DNA from: Vibrio sp. SNU_ST1
GTDB taxonomy: Bacteria; Pseudomonadota; Gammaproteobacteria; Enterobacterales; Vibrionaceae
Reading direction: 5' to 3'
Length of the DNA stretch: 64,000 nucleotides
NCBI RefSeq assembly: GCF_030563405.1
Contig: NZ_CP130748.1
Span: 992,001 to 1,056,000 of the forward strand
Below, one piece after another: positions 8,452 to 18,769 of this stretch. The position numbers were made by a program, and so were the translations under genes. Below the pieces are notes generated by a model. The model was not told the DNA's origin. It saw nothing but the letters and a program-made list of their open reading frames with translations, and did no database searches. The number at the start of each line of letters is the position of its first letter. Position 1 is the stretch's first letter.

Positions 8452-11400
8452 GTCTGACGTAGTTGGTTTATCTCCTCTGTAAACCGTTCGAATGTGTTAG
8501 TTGCTTCCGAGATTGATGCTTCAATTGTTGATTCGACTTGATCTAAGTCTGTGGCTTCGGTTACCAGGCCGTTTGCTTGTGCTTCAATGATTGCGAGCGG
8601 AGAAGCAATCGCGTCACATGCCACCATTTTAGCGGCACCTTTGAGTCGGTGTGATGTGGTTTTTAGTCCCTTATATTCCTTATTAGCCCACTGCGCTTTT
8701 ATCTGTTCATTATCTGCAATAAAACTTGCGGCAAACTCGTCGAGTAAGGTCATCACCACATCATGATCTTCAAATAGATCGTAGAGCGCGGCGTAGTCGA
8801 TGATGGGATTATTGGTCTCTTTGAGTGAATTTTGAGGGACAGCGGTGTTAATATCTTCGATTGTCTTTGAATTGTTATTTTCTGCCGATTCCGCAAAGCT
8901 CTGTTCAATGCCTTGGAACAGCATCGAAAACTCATTGGTTTCTTGAGCTGCAGGTAAAGCGTTTGACGAAGAGCTTGTGTCCTGATTTTGCGAGTCTGGC
9001 TTTTCTGCATCAGAAATATCGGTTTCAAGCGTCGGATCTAAATCGTGGATTGCGGGTAGCCATTTTTCAATGGTCAGCTTCATTTGCTTAATGGAAACAG
9101 GTTTAACTAGGAAATCATCCATGCCGTGTGCATAACAGTTGGCATCTTCACCCTGAACCGCATTCGCCGTCAACGCGACGATAGGTAACTTTTGAGTTTC
9201 TTGATTTAGTTCTTCATTGCGTTGTTCTATCTGACGAATGCTTGAGGCAAGCGTGTAACCGTCCATCTCCGGCATATGGCAATCGGTGAGAAGCAAACCA
9301 TAACGTTTATTTTTTAAAGCATTCAGCGCTAGCACTCCGTTATCGAAAATATCAGCGTGGACACCAATACTCTCAAGCTGCTTGGCGATGACTTGCTGAT
9401 TGATCGGGTGGTCTTCCGCAACAAGAATCAGTCGGCCATTACGCTCGGCTTGTTCGCGAGTCTCGATGGCGATAGGCGCTTTGGTTTCGTTGTCTAATGA
9501 TGAGAGTAGATTGTTGTGACTGACGGGTTTCGTTAAAACATGAACAAGGTTATCGGGCAGCAGCGGATTTACCGACAAGCACCAAGAGTTACCTAAAGGC
9601 TCTGGTGAGAGCATTGGGTTTTGGTTGATTACGGTGAAGCGTGTTGAACCCGTATGCTGCTGAATCCAAGCATCGCTAATCGCCAGTTGTTGCCAAACCG
9701 ACATCGCGACAAAGATGTGTTTGGGCTGATGTTTGACGACCATCTCTTTGAGTAGGTGCTTTTGATTAATGTGCAAAACTTTTGGTTCAAGATCGAAGTG
9801 TTTCAGATATCGACACAGCTCTTCTTGTTGCAGAACGTAGCCAACAACGTATACCTCGTTTGAGTGATTACCGACATCTAGCTCAACAGGGTTCTCACAC
9901 TCAGAAGGGAAAATCAGCGTTTGTCGTAGAGCCAAAGCGTTGCTTAGTGCATGTTCAGGGGTACAAGTTGGGAGGGTAACGGTAACCGTAAAGTGGCTGC
10001 CTTTTCCTTCTTCACTCGACAGTTCTATGTTGCCATCCATCTGTTCTATCAATTTCAAAGCGATAGACAGTCCAAGCCCTGTGCCACCAAAACGGCGGCT
10101 AGTGGTTTTGTCGACTTGTTCAAAAGGTTGGAATAAGCTTTGTTGTCTGTCTTTCGGGATGCCGATGCCCGTATCGGAAACCGTGAGGCTAACTTTCTGC
10201 TGATGTTCGTTCTGTTCAATCACATCAATATGCAATGAAATAGTGCCATGTTCGGTGAACTTAATCGCATTATTAAGGAAATTGTTTAGAATCTGATGGA
10301 GTCGTATATCGTCTGCAAACAGCCACTGAGCGAGGTTTGGGTCTTGCCAATAGTGGAAGGCTAAGCCTTTTTGCTGTGCATGAATGGATTGCGGTTGCAC
10401 GATACGGGCGAGTACTTTGCCAAGCTCAATTTCGGTCGGGTTAAGATCCAATTTTCCGGCTTCAATCTTGGAGTAATCGAGTACGTCATTAACGATGTGC
10501 AGTAAGTTCCGAGCCGACTGATTCAATCCACCGTGTAAGTTCAGTAACTCTTCACTCAGCTGATGTTCCTGCATTAATTCCAACAGCCCTAAGATCCCAC
10601 TAATCGGGGTGCGAACCTCGTGGCTAATGGTCGCTAAGAATTGTGACTTTGCAGCCGTTGCACTTTCTGCTTTTTGGCGTGCGTTGTCTAAAGCTTGCTG
10701 TTGTTTTTTTAGTAGGGTGATGTCTGTTATCACCGTATTCCACTCAATGGTTTTGCTGTTCGATACTTGGCTATTAAATTTCACCCATTTAGTTTGACCT
10801 GATTCTAACTGCATTCGCTGTTCATTTTCCCAATGCCCGGTTTCAATAGCTTCGAGCATACTGGTTTCAAACAGGGGCAAGTCATCCTCTGCGATCAGAT
10901 CAAACAGACGTTGAGGGTGCTCTTTTACGCTATCCACGGATAAGCCGAACATATCGCTTACACCTGCACTGACAAAGCTAAAACGGATATCTAAAGGCTG
11001 TCGAGGGTGCGTTTGAATATGTTTAAGCACGACCCCATCAATGTTGTCGGCCAGCGTTTGCAAGTGGGCTTCTGCTGCTTTTGCTCTCTGCTCGGCGATC
11101 TTTCGCTGCTCGATTTCAGCCGCCATTTTTCGGTTCCAAAATACGATCACGAAAATGACCACAAAGATCCCAAGCCCGATGATCACCGACCATTTAGCGA
11201 CTTCGCGTGGTGATAAGCCTTCTTGGTATTCATAGGTTAACCATTTGTTTTCCAAGCGTTCTAATTCATTGGCAGGCAGTGCTCCAATGGTTTTGTTGAG
11301 AATACTCAACAGCATGGGATGGCGGAAGTTCACTGCGAGAGCTAGTGGCGCGCTGTTTTGCTCATTAATGGTGCCAGTGATTTTGAATTGCCCTACATAG

Positions 11401-12812
11401 TCTTGATGCAATAAAGGTGCAGCATGATGAAGTGAAGCAAGCGCGAAACTGATGTCGTCTTTCTGTAATGCTTGGAAAGCGCTGACGTGATTGATGTAAG
11501 GGACGGCTAGGCAAGTCAGGCAGAGAGAAGGTAGAACCGTTGAACCTCCAGAATTTTCAATCACACCAACAGCTTCGGTGCCACTTGGCGCAAAGTTGCC
11601 GAAGCGATCAGAGCGACTCAATAACACCCAGGGTTCAAAACTGTAAGCTTGAGTGAAGTCCATGTATCGGGCTTTATCTGTGGTTGGTGTGATGTTGGTT
11701 AGCACCATTGTCTCACCATTATTGAACGCGACCTCGGCCGCTTCTGGTGTTAGGTAAGTGGTACTTTCGAATGACACGCCAAGCACATTACTTATTAGGT
11801 TTAAGATGTCAGCAGATAAGCCTGAGTGTTGCTGTTGCTCATTGGTAAAGTCGTAAGGGTACCAATTGGAGTGTGTGCCTACGGGGATGGAAGGGTTGCT
11901 GTCGAGCCAGTTCTTTTCATCTTGGGTTAAATTCAATGTTCCATAGTTCAGCAGCATCGAATGTTGCGATGGAGCAAGCCATTGATTATAAATAGATTGT
12001 AGTGATTCTTCCTTAATGTCCTGTAAAGCGAAATTGATTCGGCTAAGCAATCTGTGCTTTCCTTTTTTGACGGCGAAATGCAAGTGATCTGCGGGAAGGT
12101 CAGGAAGCACAGATAATGTTAGTGAGTCTCGAGGCTGTTCTCGTAATAACGCAGAAAGTGCAAGCGCATCGCCAATGTACGCATCCACGCTATCCTCCTG
12201 AATTGCCGTGAAAGCCGCTTGCGTACTGTCTAATGTTGTAATTTGACTATCAGGAAGCAGGCTAGGAAGAAGATCATTGAGCGCAAACCCTTTCTCCAAT
12301 GCTAGGTTGGCGGTTGCCAACGCACCTAAATCGTTTATTTTTCTATTTTGGGTAATCACCGCTCGTCTTATGGAAAACATCGGCTCACTAAAAGTCATGT
12401 AATTATGGCGCTCCTTGGTCGAAGAGACGCCGACTAGCAGATCTAATTCACCTCTTTCGAATGCACTCAGTACATCACTAAATGTTGAATACAACTTAAT
12501 CTGATATTGGAAACCTGCATTTACCGCTACCTGATCCAACATACTGATGAGTAGCCCTTCAGAAACAGTGTTGCCTGAGGGAGTCTTATGTTGATAGCTG
12601 TAGGGAACCATGTCGTACGAAGGCAGACCAACCCGCAATATGACTTGATCATTTGATGAGTTCTCTGTGTTGCTTGCTAAGGAGCTAGTGGGTGATGTGT
12701 TCCCTGGTGGGGTGTTTTCGGCAAAGGTGAGCAGTGGCCACATTAACAGTGAAAGACAACTCAATAAAAAGGCTACACACCATGTTTTCGTTTTTGAAGC
12801 GCTGTTTTGCAT
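8424..12812 (-). CDS. BvgS/EvgS-type hybrid sensor histidine kinase with two periplasmic solute-binding domains
   Basis: This 1462-residue phosphorelay kinase has, in order: a signal peptide (1-31), two Venus-flytrap SBP_bac_3 domains (about 57-280 and 308-525), one membrane helix (about 541-560), a PAS-like domain (580-700), HisKA with His731 (TISHEVRTP), and an ATPase with N box (838-851), DTGIGIP and FGGTGLGL. A receiver-like region without the usual acidic residues (about 985-1100) comes next. A true receiver with Asp1177 (LLLTDCHMPEMDG) and an HPt domain with His1388 (TTSHRLKGAAK) complete it. All relay residues are present. The flytraps suggest sensing of an amino acid or similar small molecule, ligand unknown. 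It follows the receiver-TPR gene by 45 bases, so the two probably form an operon. Confidence 0.95.
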   Translation of the reverse strand: MQNSASKTKTWCVAFLLSCLSLLMWPLLTFAENTPPGNTSPTSSLASNTENSSNDQVILRVGLPSYDMVPYSYQHKTPSGNTVSEGLLISMLDQVAVNAGFQYQIKLYSTFSDVLSAFERGELDLLVGVSSTKERHNYMTFSEPMFSIRRAVITQNRKINDLGALATANLALEKGFALNDLLPSLLPDSQITTLDSTQAAFTAIQEDSVDAYIGDALALSALLREQPRDSLTLSVLPDLPADHLHFAVKKGKHRLLSRINFALQDIKEESLQSIYNQWLAPSQHSMLLNYGTLNLTQDEKNWLDSNPSIPVGTHSNWYPYDFTNEQQQHSGLSADILNLISNVLGVSFESTTYLTPEAAEVAFNNGETMVLTNITPTTDKARYMDFTQAYSFEPWVLLSRSDRFGNFAPSGTEAVGVIENSGGSTVLPSLCLTCLAVPYINHVSAFQALQKDDISFALASLHHAAPLLHQDYVGQFKITGTINEQNSAPLALAVNFRHPMLLSILNKTIGALPANELERLENKWLTYEYQEGLSPREVAKWSVIIGLGIFVVIFVIVFWNRKMAAEIEQRKIAEQRAKAAEAHLQTLADNIDGVVLKHIQTHPRQPLDIRFSFVSAGVSDMFGLSVDSVKEHPQRLFDLIAEDDLPLFETSMLEAIETGHWENEQRMQLESGQTKWVKFNSQVSNSKTIEWNTVITDITLLKKQQQALDNARQKAESATAAKSQFLATISHEVRTPISGILGLLELMQEHQLSEELLNLHGGLNQSARNLLHIVNDVLDYSKIEAGKLDLNPTEIELGKVLARIVQPQSIHAQQKGLAFHYWQDPNLAQWLFADDIRLHQILNNFLNNAIKFTEHGTISLHIDVIEQNEHQQKVSLTVSDTGIGIPKDRQQSLFQPFEQVDKTTSRRFGGTGLGLSIALKLIEQMDGNIELSSEEGKGSHFTVTVTLPTCTPEHALSNALALRQTLIFPSECENPVELDVGNHSNEVYVVGYVLQQEELCRYLKHFDLEPKVLHINQKHLLKEMVVKHQPKHIFVAMSVWQQLAISDAWIQQHTGSTRFTVINQNPMLSPEPLGNSWCLSVNPLLPDNLVHVLTKPVSHNNLLSSLDNETKAPIAIETREQAERNGRLILVAEDHPINQQVIAKQLESIGVHADIFDNGVLALNALKNKRYGLLLTDCHMPEMDGYTLASSIRQIEQRNEELNQETQKLPIVALTANAVQGEDANCYAHGMDDFLVKPVSIKQMKLTIEKWLPAIHDLDPTLETDISDAEKPDSQNQDTSSSSNALPAAQETNEFSMLFQGIEQSFAESAENNNSKTIEDINTAVPQNSLKETNNPIIDYAALYDLFEDHDVVMTLLDEFAASFIADNEQIKAQWANKEYKGLKTTSHRLKGAAKMVACDAIASPLAIIEAQANGLVTEATDLDQVESTIEASISEATNTFERFTEEINQLRQTKKKAYSYE

Positions 12813-12857
12813 AAAGACATCCTGTCGTTTGCTTACTGATTTAGAGTATCGCCATGC

Positions 12858-14201
12858 TTAACTAACGGCAGCCAAAGGGGCTTTAGTTAGTGTGGGGAGT
12901 GAAAAATTACCAGCTTGCTGCAATGCCATACGTTGAAGTAGAGCAAGGTTCGTGTGATCCGCATTTAAATGAACGTCAATTTGGCGCTTTATTTGAACGA
13001 CTTTGTCTTGTAATCCTAAGGCTTGATAACACAGTGCCAACAAGAAGAACGCGTCGACATCATTGCCTGAAAACTCGTTTATCGAAATACTCTCAATGCA
13101 CTCTGTCGCAACATCATGTTGATCGAGTTGAATCAGTTGTAAGGTACGACAAAGCTTTAGAAGCGGCTTGCTCAATGCGTAAGACTTTTCAGAGTGAGAA
13201 AGCCTCTGCCAAGTCGCTTCAGGTTTCCAAAGTGTTAGTTCTTCGTGGGTGAGCGCCAAACTATCCGCCCATAAGATGAGTGCTCGCTTACCTGTAGAAT
13301 CCCAAATTGAGTGAGGAATGAGTTGTGCGAGATATTTGAGATGTTGGGTCGCTTGTGTGACATTTTTATCTAGCAACTGCAGCCAGACCATGGTGTTGGT
13401 TAACTCAATATTACTGCTGTTCACGGTGAGTACTTGGTCAATCAGTTCGCTCGCGGATTCGAAATCACTTGTATTGAGACAGATCTTGACCTTAAGTTGC
13501 TGAAGCTTGATATTGCGAGGGTTGCTTTCTATTAGGCCATCGATTTGACGGAGTGCGTCGTGATAGTGCTGCTTGAGGATATGTATTTCAATGAGCTTAA
13601 CTTTAGCGGGCAGGTAATCATGGAGCTGCAAAAGCCCATTCAACATGGCTTGTGCGTCATCGAGTTGTTGGTTTTTTATCAGAATATTCGCCATATAAAT
13701 AATGGCATCTTTCAGTGTCGACAGGTCAGGGGCTTTGCCAAAGAGTGGCTTTACCGCATTGAGGCCATTCTTTAAAAAGGCCTGCTCTAATGTCGAAAAG
13801 TATTGCTGCCGAGAGAGTGCGGATGTGACTCTTTTTATGATGTCATCTGCACGTATTGGCTTAATCAAGTAACCATCGGGTTCTAAGTTAGCATAGCCAA
13901 AGAAGGTATCTTGGCTGTCATTGCCAGTGACGATAAAGACGATCGTTTGTGGCCTGATTAATTCTTTTTGCTGCAAGAACTCAAGCAACTGCAAGCCATT
14001 GCTTCCTGAGCCTAAATCGTGGTCAATTAATAAGATGTCGAATCGATGTGCACGACAAGCCTCAATCGCGTTTTGTGCATTGGATGCGCTAATCACATTG
14101 TTGTTAGGCACGCCTAACTTGATAAGTAGTGCACGGGTAGCACTTTGAATGACGCTGCTGTCATCAACGATGAGGTAGCGCGATCGGGCGAGTATATCCA
14201 T
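12858..14201 (-). CDS. Response regulator: receiver domain plus helical (TPR-like) repeats
   Basis: The first ~125 residues are a receiver domain with acidic pair Asp13-Asp14, phospho-acceptor Asp60 (LLIDHDLG), Thr in FIVTGND and Lys in YLIKPI. The remaining ~320 residues are helical with TPR-like spacing (DDAQAMLNGLLQLHDYLPAKVKLIEIH, FESASELIDQVL). No DNA-binding or enzymatic output domain is visible, so output is probably by protein-protein contact. I chose ATG 14201 because AAGG stands 7 bases upstream. The frame also has a GTG at 14234 with no clear site. It lies directly upstream of the hybrid kinase gene and is its likely partner. Confidence 0.88.
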   Translation of the reverse strand: MDILARSRYLIVDDSSVIQSATRALLIKLGVPNNNVISASNAQNAIEACRAHRFDILLIDHDLGSGSNGLQLLEFLQQKELIRPQTIVFIVTGNDSQDTFFGYANLEPDGYLIKPIRADDIIKRVTSALSRQQYFSTLEQAFLKNGLNAVKPLFGKAPDLSTLKDAIIYMANILIKNQQLDDAQAMLNGLLQLHDYLPAKVKLIEIHILKQHYHDALRQIDGLIESNPRNIKLQQLKVKICLNTSDFESASELIDQVLTVNSSNIELTNTMVWLQLLDKNVTQATQHLKYLAQLIPHSIWDSTGKRALILWADSLALTHEELTLWKPEATWQRLSHSEKSYALSKPLLKLCRTLQLIQLDQHDVATECIESISINEFSGNDVDAFFLLALCYQALGLQDKVVQIKRQIDVHLNADHTNLALLQRMALQQAGNFSLPTLTKAPLAAVS

Positions 14202-14406
14202 ATAGTAGCCTTCTGACGTATTGAGCCTTGCCACTTTGTCGTCTATGAATTAGCGGCTTATTTATTAAACACTTAAGTGTAGGAGTGAATTCAATGAATA
14301 GCCATAAGTTGCATACCAATACGTACGGAATAATGTATAGAGAGTGATATTGGTTCAGAAGGTGAGCTTGTCGAAAAGGAAAGGAATTAAGAGGGGAAAG
14401 AGACTA

Positions 14407-14427
14407 AGACCGCACTAGGCGGTCTTT
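14407..14427 (-). terminator. Probable terminator of the antiporter gene
   Basis: A stem AAGACCGC / GCGGTCTT lies about 27 bases after the antiporter stop on the minus strand. The U-tract is interrupted, so confidence is moderate. Confidence 0.65.
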
Positions 14428-14453
14428 ATAAAAGTTAGCGTAGGACTCTTTAA

Positions 14454-15779
14454 CTACAGAACCATAGCTGCAATCCAACCGAATACGATCAGTGGGATGT
14501 TGTAGTGTAGGAACGTCGGTACTACGGTTTCCCATACGTGCTCGTGTTGACCATCAGCATTAAGACCCGATGTTGGACCTAAGGTTGAGTCAGAAGCCGG
14601 AGAACCCGCATCACCTAGCGCTGCCGCTGTACCCACTAGTGCGATTGTCGCCATTGGTGAGAAACCAAATGCTGCCGCTAGAGGAACGTAGATAGTCGCA
14701 AGGATTGGAATCGTAGAGAACGAAGAGCCGATACCCATTGTTACCAATAGACCAACGATGAGCATAAGCAGTGCTGCTAGAGGCTTGTTGTCGCCGATGC
14801 TTGTTGAAAGCGCTTCAACTAGAGACTCAACGCCACCCGTTTGCTTCATTACCGCTGCAAAACCTGCCGCTGCAATCATGATGAAACCGATCATTGCCAT
14901 CATGTGAACGCCCTTAGTGAAGACATCGTGTGTCTCTTTCCAAGCGATTACACCACCGAAGGTGAATACCATGAAACCAGCCAAAGCACCGATGATCATA
15001 GAACCTGTCGATAGTTGAACCGTTAGTGCAGCAACAATACCCGCAGCAGCCACTAGGATGTGCTTCTTGTTGATCTCTTTCACTTCGGTTGAAACAACAG
15101 TATGAGACGTTTCTTTGTATTGACGTGGCTTACGGTAAGTAAAGAATACTGCCGTAAGCAGGCCAAAGATCATGCCTGCAGCCGGTAATAACATTGCCAT
15201 TGGTACTTGGCTTGCTACTACGTTTTCAAGACCGTTGTCGTGAAGGTTCTTAAGCAGGATGTTGTTTAGGAAGATGCCACCAAAACCGATAGGTAGAACC
15301 ATATAAGGAGTAATTAGACCAAAAGTAAGTACACACGCAACCAGACGACGGTCTAGGTTCATTTTTGCGAATACGCCTAATAGAGGTGGGATTAAAATTG
15401 GGATGAAGGCGATATGCACAGGAATCACGTTTTGCGAAGACATGGTCACTAAGATCAAAGACGCAAGGATGCCGTATTTTAGACCATTAGATGCCGCACT
15501 GTTCTCTTTGCCGTGAATGCGCTTAATGACGCTTTGAGCAAGTAGATCTGTGATACCAGAACGAGAGATAGCAACAGCAAAGGTGCCAAGCATTGCGTAG
15601 CTAAGTGCGATAGTTGCACCGCCACCTAATCCACTTTCGAAAGCTGCTACAGCATCGTTCACACTCATACCAGAGGCTACGCCACCGATAATTGCGCTGA
15701 ACGTGAGAGCCACGACAACGTTTACGCGCATCAAAGCTAAAATAAGCATGATGCAAACTGAAATTACAACAGGATTCAT
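14454..15779 (-). CDS. NhaC-like Na+/H+ antiporter family membrane protein
   Basis: This 441-residue inner-membrane protein has about 11 hydrophobic segments and belongs to the Na+/H+ antiporter family close to NhaC (ion transporter superfamily). Visible family features are paired Gly/Ala-rich re-entrant-type stretches ([26 protein letters not shown]) and a conserved [25 protein letters not shown] segment near the C-terminus. The exact substrate cannot be told from sequence; exchange of sodium for protons suits a marine bacterium that also carries nhaB in this window. It runs in the same direction as rnt, 65 bases downstream. Confidence 0.85.
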   Translation of the reverse strand: MNPVVISVCIMLILALMRVNVVVALTFSAIIGGVASGMSVNDAVAAFESGLGGGATIALSYAMLGTFAVAISRSGITDLLAQSVIKRIHGKENSAASNGLKYGILASLILVTMSSQNVIPVHIAFIPILIPPLLGVFAKMNLDRRLVACVLTFGLITPYMVLPIGFGGIFLNNILLKNLHDNGLENVVASQVPMAMLLPAAGMIFGLLTAVFFTYRKPRQYKETSHTVVSTEVKEINKKHILVAAAGIVAALTVQLSTGSMIIGALAGFMVFTFGGVIAWKETHDVFTKGVHMMAMIGFIMIAAAGFAAVMKQTGGVESLVEALSTSIGDNKPLAALLMLIVGLLVTMGIGSSFSTIPILATIYVPLAAAFGFSPMATIALVGTAAALGDAGSPASDSTLGPTSGLNADGQHEHVWETVVPTFLHYNIPLIVFGWIAAMVL

Positions 15780-15844
15780 ATTATTCTCGGGATGTTGTGT
15801 TTTTTATGAAGGCAATACGAGTGAACGTTTACCGACTCTATTTT

Positions 15845-16489
15845 TTATTCTTCGTCAGCAAGAGGCCAACCACCTAGGGCTTTCCATTTGTTTACTATGC
15901 CGCAAAATAACTCTGTGGTTTTTTGCGTATCATACAAAGCAGAGTGTGCTTCTTTGTTGTCAAATTCCATCCCCGCAGTGCGGCAAGCTTTAGCCAAAAC
16001 GGTTTGACCGTAGGCAAGACCACTAAGGGCTGCAGTGTCAAAAGTTGCAAATGGATGAAAAGGGACGCGTTTAAGCTTACAACGCTCACTTGCTGCATTA
16101 ACGAAGTTTAAATCGAACGTAGCATTGTGAGCGACCATGATTGCGCGACTGCAATCTGAAGCTTTTTGTTCCTTTCTCACAAGCTTGTAGATTTCTTTAA
16201 GGGCTTCTTGTTCCGACACAGCACCACGTAATGGGCTAAATGGGTCTTTAATTCCGTTAAAGTCTAATGCTGCCTGCTCTATATTTGCGCCTTCAAAAGG
16301 CTCAATGTGAAAATGAAGCGTTGATGCAGGGTGCAGATCTCCGTTCTCATCCATTCTTAGTGTAATGGCACAGATTTCTAATAATGCATCGGTTTCAGCG
16401 TTAAACCCTGCGGTTTCCACGTCGATGACCACTGGGAAATAGCCACGAAAGCGTTTTTTAAGGGTCAGAGCTTCGTTTTCTACAGTCAT
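15845..16489 (-). CDS. rnt: Ribonuclease T
   Basis: RNase T is a DEDDh 3'-5' exoribonuclease that trims tRNA CCA ends and stable RNAs. From the start at 16489 it is 214 residues, the usual family length. The frame is open to 16570, but that extension is hydrophobic and not family-like. Exo motifs are visible: Exo [12 protein letters not shown], Exo [13 protein letters not shown] and Exo [13 protein letters not shown]. It is divergent from motY. Confidence 0.96.
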   Translation of the reverse strand: MTVENEALTLKKRFRGYFPVVIDVETAGFNAETDALLEICAITLRMDENGDLHPASTLHFHIEPFEGANIEQAALDFNGIKDPFSPLRGAVSEQEALKEIYKLVRKEQKASDCSRAIMVAHNATFDLNFVNAASERCKLKRVPFHPFATFDTAALSGLAYGQTVLAKACRTAGMEFDNKEAHSALYDTQKTTELFCGIVNKWKALGGWPLADEE

Positions 16490-16677
16490 GTTAGCCCAAA
16501 TATGTGTGATTAAGGCAGCATTATTGCAGATAATAGCAGTGATAAAAACTAGGGAAGGGCAATAAATCATAAATTAGCTGACCTATTTCGGCTTGATAAT
16601 TGCATATTCAAACGTGACGGAAAAATGCGGCAATTGGCTGCATTGTTAAACGAATTGCTTAAGAGATACTCCACTTT

Positions 16678-17559
16678 ATGAAGAAACAACTCATAACAGG
16701 TTCCATGCTATTTTCGCTACTTATGTCGTCATCGGTATTGGCACAAGAAAAGCGTTACGGAGCATCTCCTCTACAGTCGACGTGGGAGATGGTGGCTAAC
16801 ACGCCACTAGAATGTCGCTTGGTTCACCCTATCCCCAACTTTGGTGATGCTGAGTTTTCATCTCGCGCGAGTAAAAAAATCATTTTGGATTTTGAGCTTA
16901 AAATGCGTCGCCCAATGGGTGCGACACGCAATGTAAGCTTGATCTCTATGCCGCCAGCTTGGCGTCCGGGCGAAAGTGCTGATCGCATGACGACCATTAA
17001 GTTCTTCCAACAATTTGATGGCTATGTTGGTGGTCAAACCGCTTGGGGTATTTTGAGTGAGTTGGAGAAAGGGCGTTACCCGACATTCAGCTATCGAGAG
17101 TGGCAGAGTCGAGATCAGCGAATCGAAGTTGCACTATCATCGGTATTATTCCAAGAGAAGTACAATGTGTTCAGTGACTGTATCGCCAACTTATTGCCTT
17201 ACAGCTTCGAAGATATCTCTTTCACGATTTTGCATTACGATCGTAACAGCGATCAGTTGAACAAATCATCACGTAAAAGGTTAAGTCAGATAGCTGACTA
17301 TGTTCGCTATAACCAAGACATTGATCTGGTGCTGGTGGCCACGTACACCGACTCCGTCGATAGCAAAGGTATTAGCCAGAATCTCTCAGAGCGCAGAGCG
17401 GAATCATTAAGAGAGTACTTTAAATCTCTAGGCTTGCCAGAAGACCGTATTCAAGTACAAGGTTATGGTAAGCGTCGTCCAATTGCTGATAACAACTCGC
17501 CAATTGGTAAAGACAAAAACCGACGTGTTGTTATCTCTTTAGGTCGCACACAGGTTTAA
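16678..17559 (+). CDS. motY: Sodium-driven flagellar motor protein MotY
   Basis: MotY is a periplasmic component of the T ring that holds the PomA/PomB stator of the polar flagellum. The 293-residue precursor has a signal peptide ([18 protein letters not shown], cleavage after VLA), a MotY N-terminal domain, and a C-terminal OmpA-like peptidoglycan-binding domain (about 180-290, with [25 protein letters not shown] and GKRRPIADN blocks). It is specific to sodium-type motors of Vibrio and relatives. It is monocistronic with its own terminator. Confidence 0.96.
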   Translation: MKKQLITGSMLFSLLMSSSVLAQEKRYGASPLQSTWEMVANTPLECRLVHPIPNFGDAEFSSRASKKIILDFELKMRRPMGATRNVSLISMPPAWRPGESADRMTTIKFFQQFDGYVGGQTAWGILSELEKGRYPTFSYREWQSRDQRIEVALSSVLFQEKYNVFSDCIANLLPYSFEDISFTILHYDRNSDQLNKSSRKRLSQIADYVRYNQDIDLVLVATYTDSVDSKGISQNLSERRAESLREYFKSLGLPEDRIQVQGYGKRRPIADNNSPIGKDKNRRVVISLGRTQV

Positions 17560-17585
17560 GCTGAATAATTACTTGTTTTGAAATC

Positions 17586-17615
17586 AAAAAAGCCCGTCTT
17601 GAAGACGGGCTTTTT
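17586..17615 (+). terminator. Terminator of motY, probably bidirectional
   Basis: The stem AAGCCCGTCTT / AAGACGGGCTT is flanked by A-tract and T-tract. It can serve motY on the plus strand and the small gene ending at 17655 on the minus strand. Confidence 0.94.
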
Positions 17616-17654
17616 GTATTTGAAATTCGGAGCTGTTGTATTTGCGTAACTCGT

Positions 17655-18089
17655 TTAGTTCAAGCGGAAGCGGGCGATCATTTCACAGTTGGTCGCTGTA
17701 TCGATCTTTTCCACCATAGAAGCAATTTTAGGGTTGGGATGGCGTTTCATGAAATCGATAAGGGCTTTTTTACAGCAACCAATTGAGTCAATGAAGCTTG
17801 AACATTGCGTATTGGGACATTGCGGGATCAGTGTCAGCACTTTTTCTGAAGCCAATTGGAGATATTTGAGTTCATATTCAGTATCGCCAGCCCATCGCCA
17901 AAACTGAGCGAGGTTGTGGCAAGAAATCACAGAGATAAGTAAGCGCTCGTCCGCTTGGATATCGGTACGTTCAGTAATTTTTTCGCTTAAACTCAATGCT
18001 TGCTGATAGTGAAGAATACTTTGTACAGGATCGTCGAGCTGCAATGCCGTATCGGCAAGTAACGTGTGTTTTTCCCATTCGCTAATCAT
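17655..18089 (-). CDS. Small helical protein (DUF2753-like) behind a Fur box
   Basis: This 144-residue cytosolic protein has TPR-like helices (HTLLADTALQLDDPVQSILHYQQALSLSEKI) and several cysteines (CHNLAQFW, CPNTQC, GCCKKAL, NCEMIARF). It seems to match the vibrio family DUF2753, which has no known function. A perfect 7-1-7 Fur-type inverted repeat lies 39 bases upstream of its ATG, so iron repression is the best prediction. The cysteine pairs could bind a metal or cluster, but that is inference. Single-gene unit. Confidence 0.8.
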   Translation of the reverse strand: MISEWEKHTLLADTALQLDDPVQSILHYQQALSLSEKITERTDIQADERLLISVISCHNLAQFWRWAGDTEYELKYLQLASEKVLTLIPQCPNTQCSSFIDSIGCCKKALIDFMKRHPNPKIASMVEKIDTATNCEMIARFRLN

Positions 18090-18127
18090 TGTGTTACCTC
18101 ACTAATCAATAGGGGACTTAATTTAAA

Positions 18128-18142
18128 TGATAATTATTATCA
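18128..18142 (-). promoter_or_regulatory. Predicted Fur box
   Basis: TGATAAT-T-ATTATCA is a perfect 7-1-7 inverted repeat, the core of the Fur operator consensus. It lies 39 bases before the start codon of the small gene ending at 17655, where a promoter is expected. Confidence 0.85.
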
Positions 18143-18208
18143 TGTAAAGTTTCATCAGTGAGAATGTTGTAATAATTAGTAAAGAATATCGATTATTAAT
18201 AGAGCTAC

Positions 18209-18235
18209 AAAAAAAGCGAGCTTTATGCTCGCTTA
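18209..18235 (-). terminator. Intrinsic terminator of gloA
   Basis: On the minus strand the stem AAGCGAGC / GCTCGCTT with a five-base loop is followed by seven U, about 43 bases after the gloA stop. Confidence 0.93.
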
Positions 18236-18278
18236 TAGTGTTTATTCCATAGCCAAATATTGCAGAGGCTACGAAGGG

Positions 18279-18695
18279 TTAACCCTCTAGACCTGCACTT
18301 GCTTGTTTGTTCTGAATCAGCTCAATCATGTAGCCATCAGGGTCTTTTACGAATGCGATATGAGTTGAACCGCCTTTAACCGGACCCGCTTCTCGCGTTA
18401 CGTTACCGCCAGCCGCTTTAATTGCGTCACATGTTGTGTAGATATCATCGACACCGATAGCAACGTGGCCAAAAGCAGAACCAAGGTCATATTCAGTCGT
18501 GCCCCAGTTGTACGTTAGCTCAATCACAGCGCCTTGAGATTCGTCGCCAAAGCCAACGAAAGCCAGTGTGTATTCGTACTCTTTGTTTTCGTTCTTACGT
18601 AATAACTGCATGCCCATTACTTTTGTGTAGAACTCGATAGATTTATCTAGATCACCCACGCGTAGCATAGTGTGTAAAATACGACCGTTTGACAT
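18279..18695 (-). CDS. gloA: Glyoxalase I (lactoylglutathione lyase)
   Basis: GloA isomerises the methylglyoxal-glutathione hemithioacetal to lactoylglutathione. The 138-residue protein has the expected metal ligands: His8 (RILHTMLRV), Glu in VIELTYN, His in FGHVAIGV, and Glu in YMIELIQ. The length agrees with the Ni/Co-dependent bacterial type, without the extra loops of the Zn type. It has its own terminator. Confidence 0.96.
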   Translation of the reverse strand: MSNGRILHTMLRVGDLDKSIEFYTKVMGMQLLRKNENKEYEYTLAFVGFGDESQGAVIELTYNWGTTEYDLGSAFGHVAIGVDDIYTTCDAIKAAGGNVTREAGPVKGGSTHIAFVKDPDGYMIELIQNKQASAGLEG

Positions 18696-18743
18696 GATTT
18701 GCTCCTAGCTTTAATTATGTATACGTTTTTGTAATTCTGTTTT

Positions 18744-18766
18744 ATGCCGCTAGAAAAATGCGGCAT
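18744..18766 (-). other. Hairpin in the gloA-nth interval
   Basis: TGCCGC and GCGGCA form a 6-bp stem with a long loop, downstream of nth on the minus strand. The U-tract is poor, so it is only a weak terminator candidate for nth. Confidence 0.4.
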
Positions 18767-18769
18767 TGT

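Noticed and set aside
16571..16677. Sigma-28 or sigma-54 flagellar promoter before motY
   Set aside because: A TAAA and a GCTTGATAA-like block exist, but spacing and bases do not fit the consensus well enough to call it.
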